NCBI RefSeq assembly: GCF_007556585.1 | Contig: NZ_VJNA01000007.1 | Location: 46,939 to 110,938, forward strand | Source of the DNA: Tepidimonas aquatica | Lineage (GTDB): Bacteria; Pseudomonadota; Gammaproteobacteria; Burkholderiales; Burkholderiaceae_C | Reading direction: 5' to 3' | Length of the DNA: 64,000 nt | In this document: in pieces, positions 20,033-29,757 of the stretch | Position numbering within the stretch: the first letter of the stretch is position 1 | Layout of the letters: each line of letters begins with the position of its first letter | Translations under genes and position numbers: made by a program | Notes under the pieces: generated by a model | Seen by the model: only the letters and a program-made list of their open reading frames with translations | Told to the model about the DNA's origin: nothing | The model's database searches: none

Positions 20033-20850
20033 CAGCCCCCCCATCACGTCCCGAGCTCTCTTCGAGCATCGTCGCTACGGACACGCCGTGGGAGGTGCTC
20101 AAGCGTTTCACCCCTGCGCGTATCGCATTGGGGAGGTGCGGGTCCAGCCTACCCAGTCGGCAGGTCTTGGCGTTTGGGCTGGCGCATGCTCAAGCTCGGG
20201 ATGCCATACACTTGCCCTTGGACGTCAAGGCACTGGCGGCTGCGCTCACCACAGACGGCTGGCCCGCGCCGCTGTGCGTGCACACCCGCGCGCCCGATCG
20301 CCAAAGCTACCTTTTGCGTCCCGATTGGGGACGCCGACTTGACGACGCGAGCGTGGGAGTCTTACAAGACGCTCGCCGCCGTACCGAGGCCTCGGACTTG
20401 GTGCTCGTGATAGGGGATGGGTTATCGGCGCTGGGCGTACAACGGTACACCCCCGCGCTACTGAGGGCAATACGCGACGCACTGGACCGCACTTGGCGAG
20501 TCGCGCCCTTGGTCATCGTCCAACAAGCGCGCGTTGCCGCCGGCGATGAAGTTGGCGAGTTGCTCGGCGCAGGGATGGTGGCGATGATCATCGGTGAACG
20601 TCCTGGTCTGAGCTCGCCCGACAGCGTAGGAATCTACCTCACCCTTCGGCCACGCGTGGGCTGCACCGATGCGCAGCGCAACTGTATCTCAAATATACGT
20701 GTCGGTGGTCAGGACGTCGTAACCGCCGCACGACGATTTGCCTGGCTGGCTCAAGAGGCGCGCCGGTTACAAACTACCGGCGTTGGATTGAAGGATCACA
20801 GCGGATTGCCACTGATAGGTGTCTTCAGCGAAGAGCCGCGGCGTGCATGA
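20029..20850 (+). CDS. eutC: Ethanolamine ammonia-lyase small subunit
   Basis: EutC (273 residues) completes the lyase and contributes most of the cobalamin-binding site. Diagnostic blocks are TPARIALGRCGSSLPS, LVIGDGLSALGVQRY, MIIGERPGLSSPDSVGIYLT and PRVGCTDAQRNCISNIR. ATG at 20029 overlaps the eutB stop (ATGA), giving coupled translation and the usual 1:1 stoichiometry; an in-frame start 105 bases earlier inside eutB is rejected. The gene is followed by 144 bases and then an ABC transporter. Confidence 0.95.
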   Translation: MTAPPSRPELSSSIVATDTPWEVLKRFTPARIALGRCGSSLPSRQVLAFGLAHAQARDAIHLPLDVKALAAALTTDGWPAPLCVHTRAPDRQSYLLRPDWGRRLDDASVGVLQDARRRTEASDLVLVIGDGLSALGVQRYTPALLRAIRDALDRTWRVAPLVIVQQARVAAGDEVGELLGAGMVAMIIGERPGLSSPDSVGIYLTLRPRVGCTDAQRNCISNIRVGGQDVVTAARRFAWLAQEARRLQTTGVGLKDHSGLPLIGVFSEEPRRA

Positions 20851-20994
20851 CGAGCCGTTTGCGCCTGTGCTTGTCGCGCTCGATCGGACACGATTGCGCC
20901 CCGTCGTCACATAACTGTCACAACACTACTTTACCCTACATTATGTGATCACTTGCGTTCGGTTTTGCCGACTTCAACCGCTCAGGAGACCAAC
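20851..20994 (+). promoter_or_regulatory. Intergenic region before the PotD-like gene
   Basis: A 144-base AT-richer gap. TACATT (20938-20943) could be a -10 with CTGTCA about 18 bp upstream, and GTGATCAC just after it is a symmetric site of CRP/FNR type. The gap suggests the transporter has its own promoter besides read-through from eut. These assignments are by eye only. Confidence 0.35.
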
Positions 20995-22074
20995 ATGCCC
21001 AACAGACGCTCATCACTGAAACGCCTAGTATGGCTCGCCGCCATCTGCCTGTCACCCATGGCCGCATCGGCCAACGAAAAGGTCCTGCGCCTGCTCACTT
21101 GGGCCGACTACGCCCCCAAAGAAGTGGTCGAGCAATTCACCAGAGAAACGGGCATCAAGGTTGAGATTACACTATCCAACAATGAGGAGATGATTTCTAA
21201 GCTACGTGCAACAGGGGGGGCGGGATTCGATCTTGCCCAGCCAAGCCAGGATCGCGTTGCTGGCCCACAAGCGGAGTTCGGACTTTACAAACCGCTGGAT
21301 CTATCCAAAATCCAGACGGATCGCTTCATTCCAGCCATGCTGGAGGCAACCAAAAAGAACACCACGGTTCAAGGTAAAGTTTATGCAGTTCCTCATATTT
21401 GGGGCACTGATGGCCTGGTGGTAAATACCAAACTTGCTCCGCAGGTAAAAGACTATGCCGACCTGTGCCAAGAAGCGTACAGCGGCAAGGTTTCAATGCG
21501 GCTCAAGCGCCCGACACTGATCGCGTTTGCGTTTGCTTCAGGCAGAGATCCATTTGCTCTTTACAGCGATCCCAAAGCATACTCGGTGCTCATGGATGAA
21601 GTCGGCAAAACCCTCATGGCGTGCAAAAAGCATGTCAAGTTTTACTGGGATAACAAGGACCAATTGCTGACTAGTATGCGCTCCGGAGAGCTGGTCGCTG
21701 CCATGATGTGGGATACTGGCGGCTGGGCCCTGAATCGTACCCAACCCGACATCCGATACCTTGCGCCCAAATCCGGCGCCCTCGGCTGGATCGACACGTA
21801 CGCCATCCCCGCCAAGGGCCGCAATGACGAGGCTGCGTACGCTTGGATCAACTTTAACATGCGGCCTGAAATTGCCGCCAAAGTAGCGCGCTCGGCTGGT
21901 AATTTTACAGCTGCAAAGGGAGGTGACACCGACGTCGATCCGGTTCTAAAGCGGCAGTTCAACGAAAGTTTCCCGGAAGCTGCGTTGCAGAACATCAAGT
22001 GGTATCCAGCGGTCCCTGCCGGACTGGAGGATATCGAGGGACGTGTTCTTGACCGCATCAAAGCTGCGCGTTGA
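20995..22074 (+). CDS. ABC transporter substrate-binding protein, spermidine/putrescine (PotD/PotF) type
   Basis: A 359-residue periplasmic binding protein with a Sec signal peptide (about 26 residues, cleavage after ASA). The mature start EKVLRLLTWADYAPKEVVEQF is typical of polyamine-binding PotD/PotF proteins, and VPHIWGTDGLVVNTK is the usual mid-protein block. Start ATG at 20995 follows AGGAGA. It opens a potD-A-B-C-type operon. The ligand could be a polyamine or, given the adjacent eut genes, another short amine; the sequence does not decide. The GC content is among the lowest in the window. Confidence 0.9.
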   Translation: MPNRRSSLKRLVWLAAICLSPMAASANEKVLRLLTWADYAPKEVVEQFTRETGIKVEITLSNNEEMISKLRATGGAGFDLAQPSQDRVAGPQAEFGLYKPLDLSKIQTDRFIPAMLEATKKNTTVQGKVYAVPHIWGTDGLVVNTKLAPQVKDYADLCQEAYSGKVSMRLKRPTLIAFAFASGRDPFALYSDPKAYSVLMDEVGKTLMACKKHVKFYWDNKDQLLTSMRSGELVAAMMWDTGGWALNRTQPDIRYLAPKSGALGWIDTYAIPAKGRNDEAAYAWINFNMRPEIAAKVARSAGNFTAAKGGDTDVDPVLKRQFNESFPEAALQNIKWYPAVPAGLEDIEGRVLDRIKAAR

Positions 22075-22080
22075 GGCGCC

Positions 22081-23193
22081 ATGACAGAAAAAGATTCGAG
22101 GACCATCTGCGATCTCGAGGTACGCGCCGTAGGCAAGAAGTACGGCGCGTTTGTTGCTGTTCGAGACGTCAGCTTCACAGTGCCGAAGAGCGAGTTTTTC
22201 TCCATTCTGGGGCCCTCGGGTTGCGGAAAAACGACGCTGTTGCGAATGATCGCTGGCTTCGTCGAACCCGATACTGGTGACATTCTGATCAAAGGGCAGT
22301 CCATGCGTGGCGTAGCGCCGAATCGGCGACCTGCACACATGGTGTTTCAACATCTCGCGTTGTTTCCCATGATGAGCGTGGGAGAAAACGTCGCATACGG
22401 ACTACGCCGGCGGGGTTTATCGGCAAGAGAAGCCCGCCAGCGCTCGGCTTCGATGCTCGCCCGGGTCGGATTACCGGGCAGCCAGGACAAGCGCGTTGAT
22501 CAGCTCTCCGGCGGCCAAAAACAACGGGTGGCATTAGCCCGCGCACTGGTGCTCGAACCAGCGTTGTTGTTGCTCGATGAGCCATTGGGCGCACTCGATA
22601 TGCAGTTGCGCGAATACATGAAACTGGAGCTCAAGCAATTGCAAGCGGAGGTGGGAACTACGTTCGTCTACATCACACACGATCAAAGCGAAGCACTGGT
22701 CATGTCTGATCAGGTGGCGGTCATGAGGCGCGGACAGTTCGAGCAAATTGGCACCCCACGACAACTGTATTTCGAACCCCGAACCGCATTCGTTGCCAGT
22801 TTCGTCGGCCACAACAATCGGCTGCGAGTCGAGGTCGTGCAGCAGCATGGTGATCTGGTGCTCTTGCAGCATCCCGAGGGCTGTCAGTCCTGGGCGCGAG
22901 CAATGCAGTCGCTGTATCCTGGGCAAGCGGCTTGGACGTTTGTGCGGCCGGAAGTGATCGAACTGCTGAACTCGCCTCCCGACGGGCGACCATTTTGGCC
23001 GGTTCAGGTTCAAATGGTTTGGTTCGACGGCAACAACACCACCGTCGAGGTACGGCACGAAAGTGTGGACGTGTCACTGCGAGTGGCGTTACCCATGACC
23101 GGTCAGTGGAACAATTTGAGGCCCGGGGCGTCCCTATTCGTCGCTTGGCGCCCAGAGAACGCGTGGGCTTTTGCTCGCGGAGGCGACGAATGA
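22081..23193 (+). CDS. ABC transporter ATP-binding protein, PotA type
   Basis: A 370-residue ATPase. Walker A GPSGCGKTT is at 44-52, signature LSGGQ at 142-146, Walker B LLLLDEP at about 162-168 and the switch histidine in THDQSEALVMSDQ. A C-terminal TOBE-like regulatory domain follows from about residue 250, as in PotA. It energises uptake by the two permeases encoded next. It starts six bases after the binding-protein gene and its stop overlaps the first permease start. Confidence 0.93.
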   Translation: MTEKDSRTICDLEVRAVGKKYGAFVAVRDVSFTVPKSEFFSILGPSGCGKTTLLRMIAGFVEPDTGDILIKGQSMRGVAPNRRPAHMVFQHLALFPMMSVGENVAYGLRRRGLSAREARQRSASMLARVGLPGSQDKRVDQLSGGQKQRVALARALVLEPALLLLDEPLGALDMQLREYMKLELKQLQAEVGTTFVYITHDQSEALVMSDQVAVMRRGQFEQIGTPRQLYFEPRTAFVASFVGHNNRLRVEVVQQHGDLVLLQHPEGCQSWARAMQSLYPGQAAWTFVRPEVIELLNSPPDGRPFWPVQVQMVWFDGNNTTVEVRHESVDVSLRVALPMTGQWNNLRPGASLFVAWRPENAWAFARGGDE

Positions 23194-24062
23194 CAAAGCC
23201 CGACTGGAGCGGATTGACAATCGGGCTGCTACTTGCCCCGGTGTTGTTGTGGTTGGTGGGGCTGCTCGTTTTGCCCCACATAGAATTGCTGATTCTATCG
23301 TTGCAGGCCCGCGTCGCCCCAGGAGAATACGTCTGGAGTCTGCAACAGTACGACACTTTTTTTTCCGAACCGTTATATTGGCACACATTTATTCGGACAG
23401 CGGTCATGTCGTTATTAGCGACAGTATTGACACTGTTACTGGCATTCCCGGTTGCATGGATGATCGCCAAAGAGGTTCGCCCCGATACGCGTGCGGGTCT
23501 CACGTTGCTCGTGCTCACTCCATTTTGGGTCAGCGAGCTGGTTCGAACCATAGGCTGGCTCATACTGCTGCATCCCAAGGGTGTCGTTGCCCAAGGTGTG
23601 CGTGCGCTAGGATTGACTGAACAACCTCCGGAACTGCTATACCGTGATATCACGATTTTACTGGGTTTGGTTTATGGCTCTTTACTGTTTATGGTGGTTC
23701 CACTCGTCAACAGTTTAGGAAATCTGGACGACAGCATAATTGAAGCGGCCTACGATCTGGGCGGCTCGCCAATCAATATCCTGTGGCAGATCGTTTTGCC
23801 GCATGCCGCACCGGGCATTACGGCAGGCTCTATCGTCGTGTTCATGTTGTGCTTGGGGAATTATCTAACGCCTACCTTGCTTGGCGGCAAAGATGCGCTG
23901 TGGTTTACCGAGCAGATTTATACCCAGTTCATCACCCGCTTCAACTGGAATCAGGGAGCTGCTTTTGGATTTTTGCTGCTTGCACTGTCGACCACCATGG
24001 TGTGGCTAGGCCTGCGCCTGACGGGGCAGCGTCTCAACTACGTCATGCAGACTCAAAAATGA
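23190..24062 (+). CDS. ABC transporter permease, PotB type
   Basis: A 290-residue inner-membrane permease with about six membrane helices and the EAA-type cytoplasmic loop IIEAAYDLGGSPINILWQIVLPHAAPGI that contacts the ATPase. ATG at 23190 overlaps the stop of the ATPase gene (ATGA); longer open frame upstream is antisense-like noise inside the ATPase gene. It would form a heterodimer with the permease encoded at 24059. Confidence 0.92.
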   Translation: MTKPDWSGLTIGLLLAPVLLWLVGLLVLPHIELLILSLQARVAPGEYVWSLQQYDTFFSEPLYWHTFIRTAVMSLLATVLTLLLAFPVAWMIAKEVRPDTRAGLTLLVLTPFWVSELVRTIGWLILLHPKGVVAQGVRALGLTEQPPELLYRDITILLGLVYGSLLFMVVPLVNSLGNLDDSIIEAAYDLGGSPINILWQIVLPHAAPGITAGSIVVFMLCLGNYLTPTLLGGKDALWFTEQIYTQFITRFNWNQGAAFGFLLLALSTTMVWLGLRLTGQRLNYVMQTQK

Positions 24063-24913
24063 TCCCGACTCTCCCCGCCGCTTGGCGCTGGCGCTGGGCC
24101 TTGTCTGTTTACACAGCAGCATTCTTGATATTCCTATTGCTGCCACTGTGCGTGGTGGCCTTGTTTGCGTTTAATGATGCGTCGCACCCCAGCCCTCCAT
24201 GGATGGGATGGACACTTGACTGGTTCATCGGACAAGGGGGCGAACGCGTCGGCCTCTTGAACGATCGAGAATTGCTGCGTGGGCTGGGAGTCAGCACCTG
24301 GGTAGCAACCTGGGTGTCGCTGCTATCCGTCATCGTCGGTACTTGCAACGCGTGGGTGCTGGAACGCGTGGCGCTGCCGGGCAAAGCTGCTTTGGGATTG
24401 TTGACCTTGGCACCTTTGGTCATACCGGGTGTCGTGCTAGGTATCTCTATACTTGCCCTCGCCAGCCGAATCGCCAACGCGCTGGAGGGATGGATGGGCT
24501 GGGAGATCGAATGGCTACGGCCCGGATTACCTTTAGTCATCCTGGGGCAATTTAGCTATATCACGACCATTGCAACACTGACCGTGGCCGCGCGCCTGCG
24601 GCGCATGGATCGCACATGGGAGGAAGCGGCGCACGATCTAGGAGCAACCCGGTGGGCGGTGTGGTGGACAATCACGTTTCCGTACTTACGCCCAGCCATG
24701 CTGGGGGCTGCTGCGATGGCGTTCGTGATGTCGTTCGAGAACTTCAACACCACGCTCATGCTGGTGGGCTCTGAGCCGCCGCTGACTATTTTGATGTACG
24801 GGCGCATGCGCGAAGGTTCTACCCCGGTGCTCAACGCGGTCAGCCTCCTATTGATGTTGGGCTCAGCGGCTGTGGCACTTCTTTCGTTTGGTCGCAGCCG
24901 AAGTAGCGCGTAA
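24059..24913 (+). CDS. ABC transporter permease, PotC type
   Basis: A 284-residue permease with about six helices and the coupling-loop motif EEAAHDLGATRWAVWWTITFPYLRPAM. ATG at 24059 overlaps the preceding stop (ATGA). It is the last gene of the low-GC eut-pot island; 21 bases further on, the GC-rich argP-like gene begins. Confidence 0.92.
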   Translation: MIPTLPAAWRWRWALSVYTAAFLIFLLLPLCVVALFAFNDASHPSPPWMGWTLDWFIGQGGERVGLLNDRELLRGLGVSTWVATWVSLLSVIVGTCNAWVLERVALPGKAALGLLTLAPLVIPGVVLGISILALASRIANALEGWMGWEIEWLRPGLPLVILGQFSYITTIATLTVAARLRRMDRTWEEAAHDLGATRWAVWWTITFPYLRPAMLGAAAMAFVMSFENFNTTLMLVGSEPPLTILMYGRMREGSTPVLNAVSLLLMLGSAAVALLSFGRSRSSA

Positions 24914-24934
24914 AGCCCCGTTCATCCGCATGAC

Positions 24935-25858
24935 ATGCTCGACGCTCGCCAACTGCAAGCCCTATCCGCCGTGGTCGAACACGGCAGTTTTTCCGCAGCG
25001 GCCAAGGCCCTGGCCCTGACGGTGGCGGCGGTGTCGCTGCGCGTTCGCGCGCTGGAGACCCAGCTGGGCCAGCGGTTGGTGGTGCGCGGCAAACAAGTGC
25101 GCGCCACCCCGGCTGGCCAGGCGTTGCTGGCGCACGTCAAGCAGGTGCAGCTGATGGAGGCCGACTTGCTGGAGCGGCTGCGCGGCAGCGACGACCAGCG
25201 CTGGCAAAGCGTGCCGGTGGCGATCAACGCCGACTCGGCAGCCGCGTGGTTCCTGCCCGGCGTGGCCGATCTACTGGCGCGCCAGCGTCTGTTGCTCGAT
25301 CTGACCATCGACGACCAGGACCACACGCACGAGCTGCTCAAAAACGGCACCGTCATCGGCTGCGTGACCACACGCGCCGACCCCATGCGCGGCTGCGTCG
25401 CCGAACCGCTGGGCATCATGCGCTACCGCTGTGTCGCCGCACCGGCGGTGGTCGCGCGCGCCCGCACGCCGCAAGGGCGGTTGACGCCGCACCGGCTGCT
25501 GGCGCTGCCCGCCGTCATCTTCAACCGCAAAGACGCGCTGCAGGACGTGTGGCTGGAGCGCCACTTCGGGCTGCGGCAGGCACGCTACCCCCGCCACTTC
25601 ACGCCAGCGGTGGACGCCTTCGAGCGCGTCATCGAGCTAGGCCTGGGCTGGGGCATGGTGCCCGAACTGCACTTGGCCCAACGCACGGGTAAACCCCCGC
25701 TGGAGGAGGTCATCCCCGACGCGGTGGTGGACGTGGCGCTTTACTGGCAGCACTGGGAGCGCGAGCCCCCCACCGCGCAGCGGCTCACCCGTGCAATCCG
25801 TGACGCGGCGCGCGCGGCGCTGCTGCCACTGCCCGCGCCCCATGAGACACAAGGTTGA
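24935..25858 (+). CDS. argP: LysR-family regulator ArgP-like
   Basis: A 307-residue LysR regulator (E. coli ArgP has 297). The HTH is MLDARQLQALSAVVEHGSFSAAAKAL; the ArgP/LysG subgroup is recognised by RVRALETQLGQRLVVRGKQVRATPAGQ-like spacing, VAINADSAAAWFLPG and FNRKDALQDVWLERHFG. ArgP/LysG proteins sense lysine and arginine and activate the LysE/ArgO exporter gene. Such an exporter lies at 15170-15805, divergent in orientation but separated by the 9-kb island. Start ATG at 24935 fits the family. The 3' end is 48 bases before the next gene. Confidence 0.85.
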   Translation: MLDARQLQALSAVVEHGSFSAAAKALALTVAAVSLRVRALETQLGQRLVVRGKQVRATPAGQALLAHVKQVQLMEADLLERLRGSDDQRWQSVPVAINADSAAAWFLPGVADLLARQRLLLDLTIDDQDHTHELLKNGTVIGCVTTRADPMRGCVAEPLGIMRYRCVAAPAVVARARTPQGRLTPHRLLALPAVIFNRKDALQDVWLERHFGLRQARYPRHFTPAVDAFERVIELGLGWGMVPELHLAQRTGKPPLEEVIPDAVVDVALYWQHWEREPPTAQRLTRAIRDAARAALLPLPAPHETQG

Positions 25859-25906
25859 TGCCACCGCGCTACAGTGCAGGCTTGTCTCATCGACGACGCA
25901 CCGACC

Positions 25907-26287
25907 ATGGAACCGACCGCTCGCAATGTGCTGGGAGGGCCGCTGCGCGCCTGCTCCTACGACCCGCTGACGGGCTATTTTCGCGATGGCTGCTGCCACA
26001 CCGGCCCGCACGATGCGGGCCGTCACGTCATCTGCGCCAAGGTGACGGCCGAGTTCCTGGCGTTTTCCCTGGAACGCGGCAACGACCTCGTCACCCCACG
26101 GCCCGAATGGCGCTTCGCCGGCCTGAAGCCGGGCGACCGCTGGTGCCTGTGCGCGCTGCGCTGGAAAGAGGCGCTGCAAGCGGGCGTGGCGCCGCCGGTC
26201 ATCCTCGAAGCAACCCACGAAGCCGCGCTGCAGGTGGTCAGCCTGGCCGAGCTGCAGGCCCACGCCTGGCACCCGGCCGGCACCTGA
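25907..26287 (+). CDS. DUF2237 family protein
   Basis: A 126-residue protein of the DUF2237 family, recognised by NVLGGPLRACSYDPLTGYFRDGCC, GPHDAGRHVICAKVT and the C-terminal APPVILEATHEAALQVV. Several cysteines (CSYDP, DGCC, VICAKV, WCLCALRW) are conserved in the family. The function is unknown. ATG at 25907 begins the conserved part. It lies between argP and the agmatinase-family gene on the same strand. Confidence 0.85.
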   Translation: MEPTARNVLGGPLRACSYDPLTGYFRDGCCHTGPHDAGRHVICAKVTAEFLAFSLERGNDLVTPRPEWRFAGLKPGDRWCLCALRWKEALQAGVAPPVILEATHEAALQVVSLAELQAHAWHPAGT

Positions 26288-26322
26288 AGGCGGCCCCGCG
26301 CAGGCGCCGCCGTTGCGCTAGC

Positions 26323-27315
26323 ATGGCGGCGATGGAGACCTCACCGCCCCCCACCGAAGCGCCGCTGGCTGGCGATGGCGCGATCCGTCGCCCGGGCCTG
26401 CACGGCTCGTGGCCCGAGATGACCTACGCGGGCGTGCTCAGTTTCATGCGCCGCACCTACACGCGCGAGCTGGCCGGCGCCGACGTCGTCGTCAGCGGTG
26501 TACCGCTGGACATTGCCACCACCTACCGCCCCGGCGCGCGGTTGGGGCCAGCGGCCATCCGCGCCGCCAGCGTGCAGCTGGCCGAGCTCAAACCCTTCCC
26601 GTGGGGGTTCGACCCGTTCGAGACGCTGGCGGTCGTGGACGCGGGTGACTGCTGGCTCGACCCGCACCACCCGCACACCGTGCCGGGCGCCATCCGCGAC
26701 CACGCGCGGCGCATCCTGGCCAGCGGCGCGCGCATGCTGACCTTCGGCGGCGACCACTTCATCACCTACCCGCTGCTGCAGGCCCACGCCGAGCGGCTGG
26801 GTCAGCCGCTGGCGTTGATCCACTTCGACGCCCACTGCGACACCTGGCCTGACGACAGCCCCGACGCGCTCAACCACGGCACGATGTTTTACAAGGCGGT
26901 GCGCGAAGGGCTGATCGACCCCGCGCACTCGGTGCAAATCGGCATCCGCACCTGGAACGACGACTTCATGGGCCTGCACGTCCTGGACGCGCCCACGGTG
27001 CACGCGCGCGGCGCCGACTGGACGCTGCGACAGGTGCTGGCCATCGTCGGCGATCGTCCAGCCTACGTGACCTTCGACATCGACTGCCTGGACCCCGCGC
27101 ACGCGCCCGGCACGGGCACGCCGGTGGCCGGGGGGTTGAGCAGCGCGCAGGCGCTGCACATCGTGCGCGGGCTGGTGCCGCTGCATTTGGCGGGCATGGA
27201 CGTGGTGGAAGTGGCCCCGCCGTACGACCACGCCGACATCACCGCGCTGGCCGCGGCCCACGTGGCGTGCGATCTGCTGTGCGTGCTGGCGGCGCAGCGC
27301 CGCGCGCGCGGCTGA
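26323..27315 (+). CDS. speB: Agmatinase / ureohydrolase family protein
   Basis: A 330-residue manganese ureohydrolase. Metal-ligand motifs are present: [23 protein letters not shown] and [17 protein letters not shown]. The sequence [13 protein letters not shown] near residue 70 is common to agmatinases. Agmatinase hydrolyses agmatine to putrescine and urea; related enzymes act on guanidinobutyrate or other guanidino compounds, so the substrate is inferred. ATG at 26323 or 26332 could start the protein. Its place near a polyamine-type transporter fits an amine-metabolism context. Confidence 0.85.
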   Translation: MAAMETSPPPTEAPLAGDGAIRRPGLHGSWPEMTYAGVLSFMRRTYTRELAGADVVVSGVPLDIATTYRPGARLGPAAIRAASVQLAELKPFPWGFDPFETLAVVDAGDCWLDPHHPHTVPGAIRDHARRILASGARMLTFGGDHFITYPLLQAHAERLGQPLALIHFDAHCDTWPDDSPDALNHGTMFYKAVREGLIDPAHSVQIGIRTWNDDFMGLHVLDAPTVHARGADWTLRQVLAIVGDRPAYVTFDIDCLDPAHAPGTGTPVAGGLSSAQALHIVRGLVPLHLAGMDVVEVAPPYDHADITALAAAHVACDLLCVLAAQRRARG

Positions 27316-27349
27316 ACGCCCCACGAGGGGCGGCCTACAATCGGCCCCC

Positions 27350-29023
27350 ATGCTGCACGTCCACAACGAACTGCTGGCGGCGCTGGCCGACACGCTTGAC
27401 GCCCTGCACCCGGGCGCGGGCCAGCGCGCCGCCTTCGAACAACCCAAAGTCGCCGCGCACGGCGACCTGGCCATCACGGCCGCGCTGCAACTGGCCAAAC
27501 CGCTGGGCACGCCACCGCGCGCGCTGGCGCAAACCCTGGTGCAGCGGCTGCAAGACACCCCCGCGTTCGCCCGCTGGGTGGCAGCGCTGGACATCGCCGG
27601 CCCAGGCTTCATCAACCTGCGCCTCAAGCCGCAGGCCAAACAGCAAACGGTGCGCGAGATTTTGCGCGAGGGCCCGCGCTGGGGCTGCCAGCCGCCCCGC
27701 GGCGAACGCGTCATCGTCGAATTCGTCTCGGCCAACCCCACCGGGCCGCTGCACGTGGGCCACGGGCGCCAAGCCGCGCTGGGCGACGCCATTTGCAACC
27801 TGCTGCAGACCCAGGGCTGGCAGGTGCACCGCGAGTTTTACTACAACGACGCTGGCGCACAAATCGACAACCTCACGCGCTCGGTACAGGCGCGCGCGCG
27901 CGGCCTCAAACCCGGCGACCCCGGCTGGCCCGAAGCGGCCTACAACGGAGACTACATCCAGGACGTTGCCGACGCGTTCCTGGCGCGCGCCACCGTGCAG
28001 GCGGCGGATCGCACCGTCACCGCCAGCGGCGACGCCGAGGACTGGGACGGCATCCGCGACTTTGCCGTGGCCTACCTGCGCCGCGAGCAGGACCTGGACC
28101 TCCAAGCGTTCGAGGTGCGCTTCGACCAGTACTACCTCGAGTCCAGCCTGTACAGCAGCGGGCGCGTGGCGCAGACGGTGCAGCGGCTCATCGAATCCGG
28201 CCACACCTACGAGGCCGACGGCGCGCTGTGGCTGCGCACCACCACCTGGGGCGACGACAAAGACCGCGTGATGCGCAAGTCCGACGGCAGCTACACCTAC
28301 TTCGTGCCGGACGTGGCCTACCACGTCACCAAGTGGGAGCGCGGCTTTGCCAAAGCCGTCAACATCCAGGGCACCGACCACCACGGCACCATCGCGCGCG
28401 TGCGCGCCGGGCTGCAGGCGCTGGGCCTCGGCATCCCCCAGGGCTACCCCGACTACGTGCTGCACACCATGGTGCGCGTGGTGCGCGGCGGGCAAGAGGT
28501 CAAGATCAGCAAGCGCGCCGGCAGCTACGTGACGCTGCGCGACCTCATCGAGTGGACCAGCAAGGACGCGGTGCGCTTCTTTTTCCTCAGCCGCAAGCCC
28601 GACACCGAGTACACCTTCGACGTCGACCTGGCCATCCAGCAAAACAACGACAACCCGGTGTACTACGTGCAGTACGCGCACGCGCGCATCTGCTCGGTGC
28701 TGGCGCAGTGGGGCGGCGACGAAGCCACGCTGGCCGACGTGGCGCTGGACGCGCTGGCCAGCGCCCCCGCGCAGGCGCTGATGCTGGAGCTGGCGCGCTG
28801 GCCGCAGGTGATGGCGGCGGCCGCGACCGACTTTGCCCCGCACGACGTCACGTTCTACCTGCGCGAGCTGGCCGCCGCTTACCACCGCTACTACGATGCC
28901 GAGCGCATCCTGGTGGACGACGAGCCGACCCGCCTGGCCCGTCTGGCGCTGGTGGCGGCCACCGCGCAGGTGCTGCGCACCGGCCTAGGGCTGCTGGGCG
29001 TCAGCGCCCCGCGTTCGATGTGA
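27350..29023 (+). CDS. argS: Arginyl-tRNA synthetase
   Basis: Class I aminoacyl-tRNA synthetase (557 residues) that charges tRNA-Arg. The HIGH motif is [17 protein letters not shown], the KMSKS-equivalent is [11 protein letters not shown], and the N-terminal Arg-S additional domain and C-terminal DALR anticodon-binding domain are both complete. Start ATG at 27350 is the normal N-terminus. It is followed 23 bases later by the SPOR protein gene on the same strand, an arrangement common in Burkholderiales. Confidence 0.96.
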   Translation: MLHVHNELLAALADTLDALHPGAGQRAAFEQPKVAAHGDLAITAALQLAKPLGTPPRALAQTLVQRLQDTPAFARWVAALDIAGPGFINLRLKPQAKQQTVREILREGPRWGCQPPRGERVIVEFVSANPTGPLHVGHGRQAALGDAICNLLQTQGWQVHREFYYNDAGAQIDNLTRSVQARARGLKPGDPGWPEAAYNGDYIQDVADAFLARATVQAADRTVTASGDAEDWDGIRDFAVAYLRREQDLDLQAFEVRFDQYYLESSLYSSGRVAQTVQRLIESGHTYEADGALWLRTTTWGDDKDRVMRKSDGSYTYFVPDVAYHVTKWERGFAKAVNIQGTDHHGTIARVRAGLQALGLGIPQGYPDYVLHTMVRVVRGGQEVKISKRAGSYVTLRDLIEWTSKDAVRFFFLSRKPDTEYTFDVDLAIQQNNDNPVYYVQYAHARICSVLAQWGGDEATLADVALDALASAPAQALMLELARWPQVMAAAATDFAPHDVTFYLRELAAAYHRYYDAERILVDDEPTRLARLALVAATAQVLRTGLGLLGVSAPRSM

Positions 29024-29046
29024 GCCTTCGCAAGGAAACGACCGCC

Positions 29047-29688
29047 ATGCCACGCGTCCCCCCGCGCCCCCACGTTCATGGCCCCCAACGCACCCGCGGC
29101 GGCACGCTGCTGGGGTTTTTCCTCGGCCTGCTGGTGGGCGTCGGGGCCGCTTTGGCGGTGGCCTTGTACGTGACCAAAGTGCCCATCCCGCTGGTGGACC
29201 GCGGCGTGCAGCGCAAGCCCATCCAGCCCGACACCGAAGCCGAGCGTCTGCGCGGCTGGAACCCCAACGCGGGGTTGAGCAACACCAAACCAGCGGCCAG
29301 CGCCCCGTCCGATGCGCCCACCGACACCCCCTCCGGCCCCGCTCGCGACAACGCCGGCGCGCCGGCGACCGACGCCACCCGCGACCCCATCGCCGAATTG
29401 ATCCGCCAGCGCACCCAGGGTGACGGCGGCAGCGCCGCCGCGGCGGCCGACCCGTTTGTGTACTACGTGCAGGTGGGGGCGTTTCGCTCCGCCGACGAAG
29501 CCGAGGCGCAGCGCGCGCGGCTGGCGCTGCAGGGCTTCGATGCCAAGGTCAGCGAGCGCGAGCAGGGCGGCCAGCGCGTCTGGCGTGTGCGCCTGGGGCC
29601 GTTCAACACCAAGGTCGACGCCGAGCTGATGCAGGAAAAACTGCGCGGCAAGCAGTTCGAAACGGCGCTGGTGCGCGTGCAGCGCTAA
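29047..29688 (+). CDS. SPOR-domain membrane protein (FtsN-like)
   Basis: A 213-residue protein with a short cytoplasmic N-terminus, one membrane helix (about residues 20-42), a Pro/Ala-rich periplasmic linker and a C-terminal SPOR domain (about 137-213, PFVYYVQVGAFRSADEAE at its start). SPOR domains bind denuded glycan strands at the division septum, so a role in cell division like FtsN is likely. Start ATG at 29047 follows AAGGAAA. It lies between argS and dsbA. Confidence 0.88.
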   Translation: MPRVPPRPHVHGPQRTRGGTLLGFFLGLLVGVGAALAVALYVTKVPIPLVDRGVQRKPIQPDTEAERLRGWNPNAGLSNTKPAASAPSDAPTDTPSGPARDNAGAPATDATRDPIAELIRQRTQGDGGSAAAAADPFVYYVQVGAFRSADEAEAQRARLALQGFDAKVSEREQGGQRVWRVRLGPFNTKVDAELMQEKLRGKQFETALVRVQR

Positions 29689-29757
29689 AAGCGCGGCGGA
29701 ACCTGCGCGCGCCCGGCGTGCTCCAACCCTACCATCGAAACGACCACCTCAACCACC

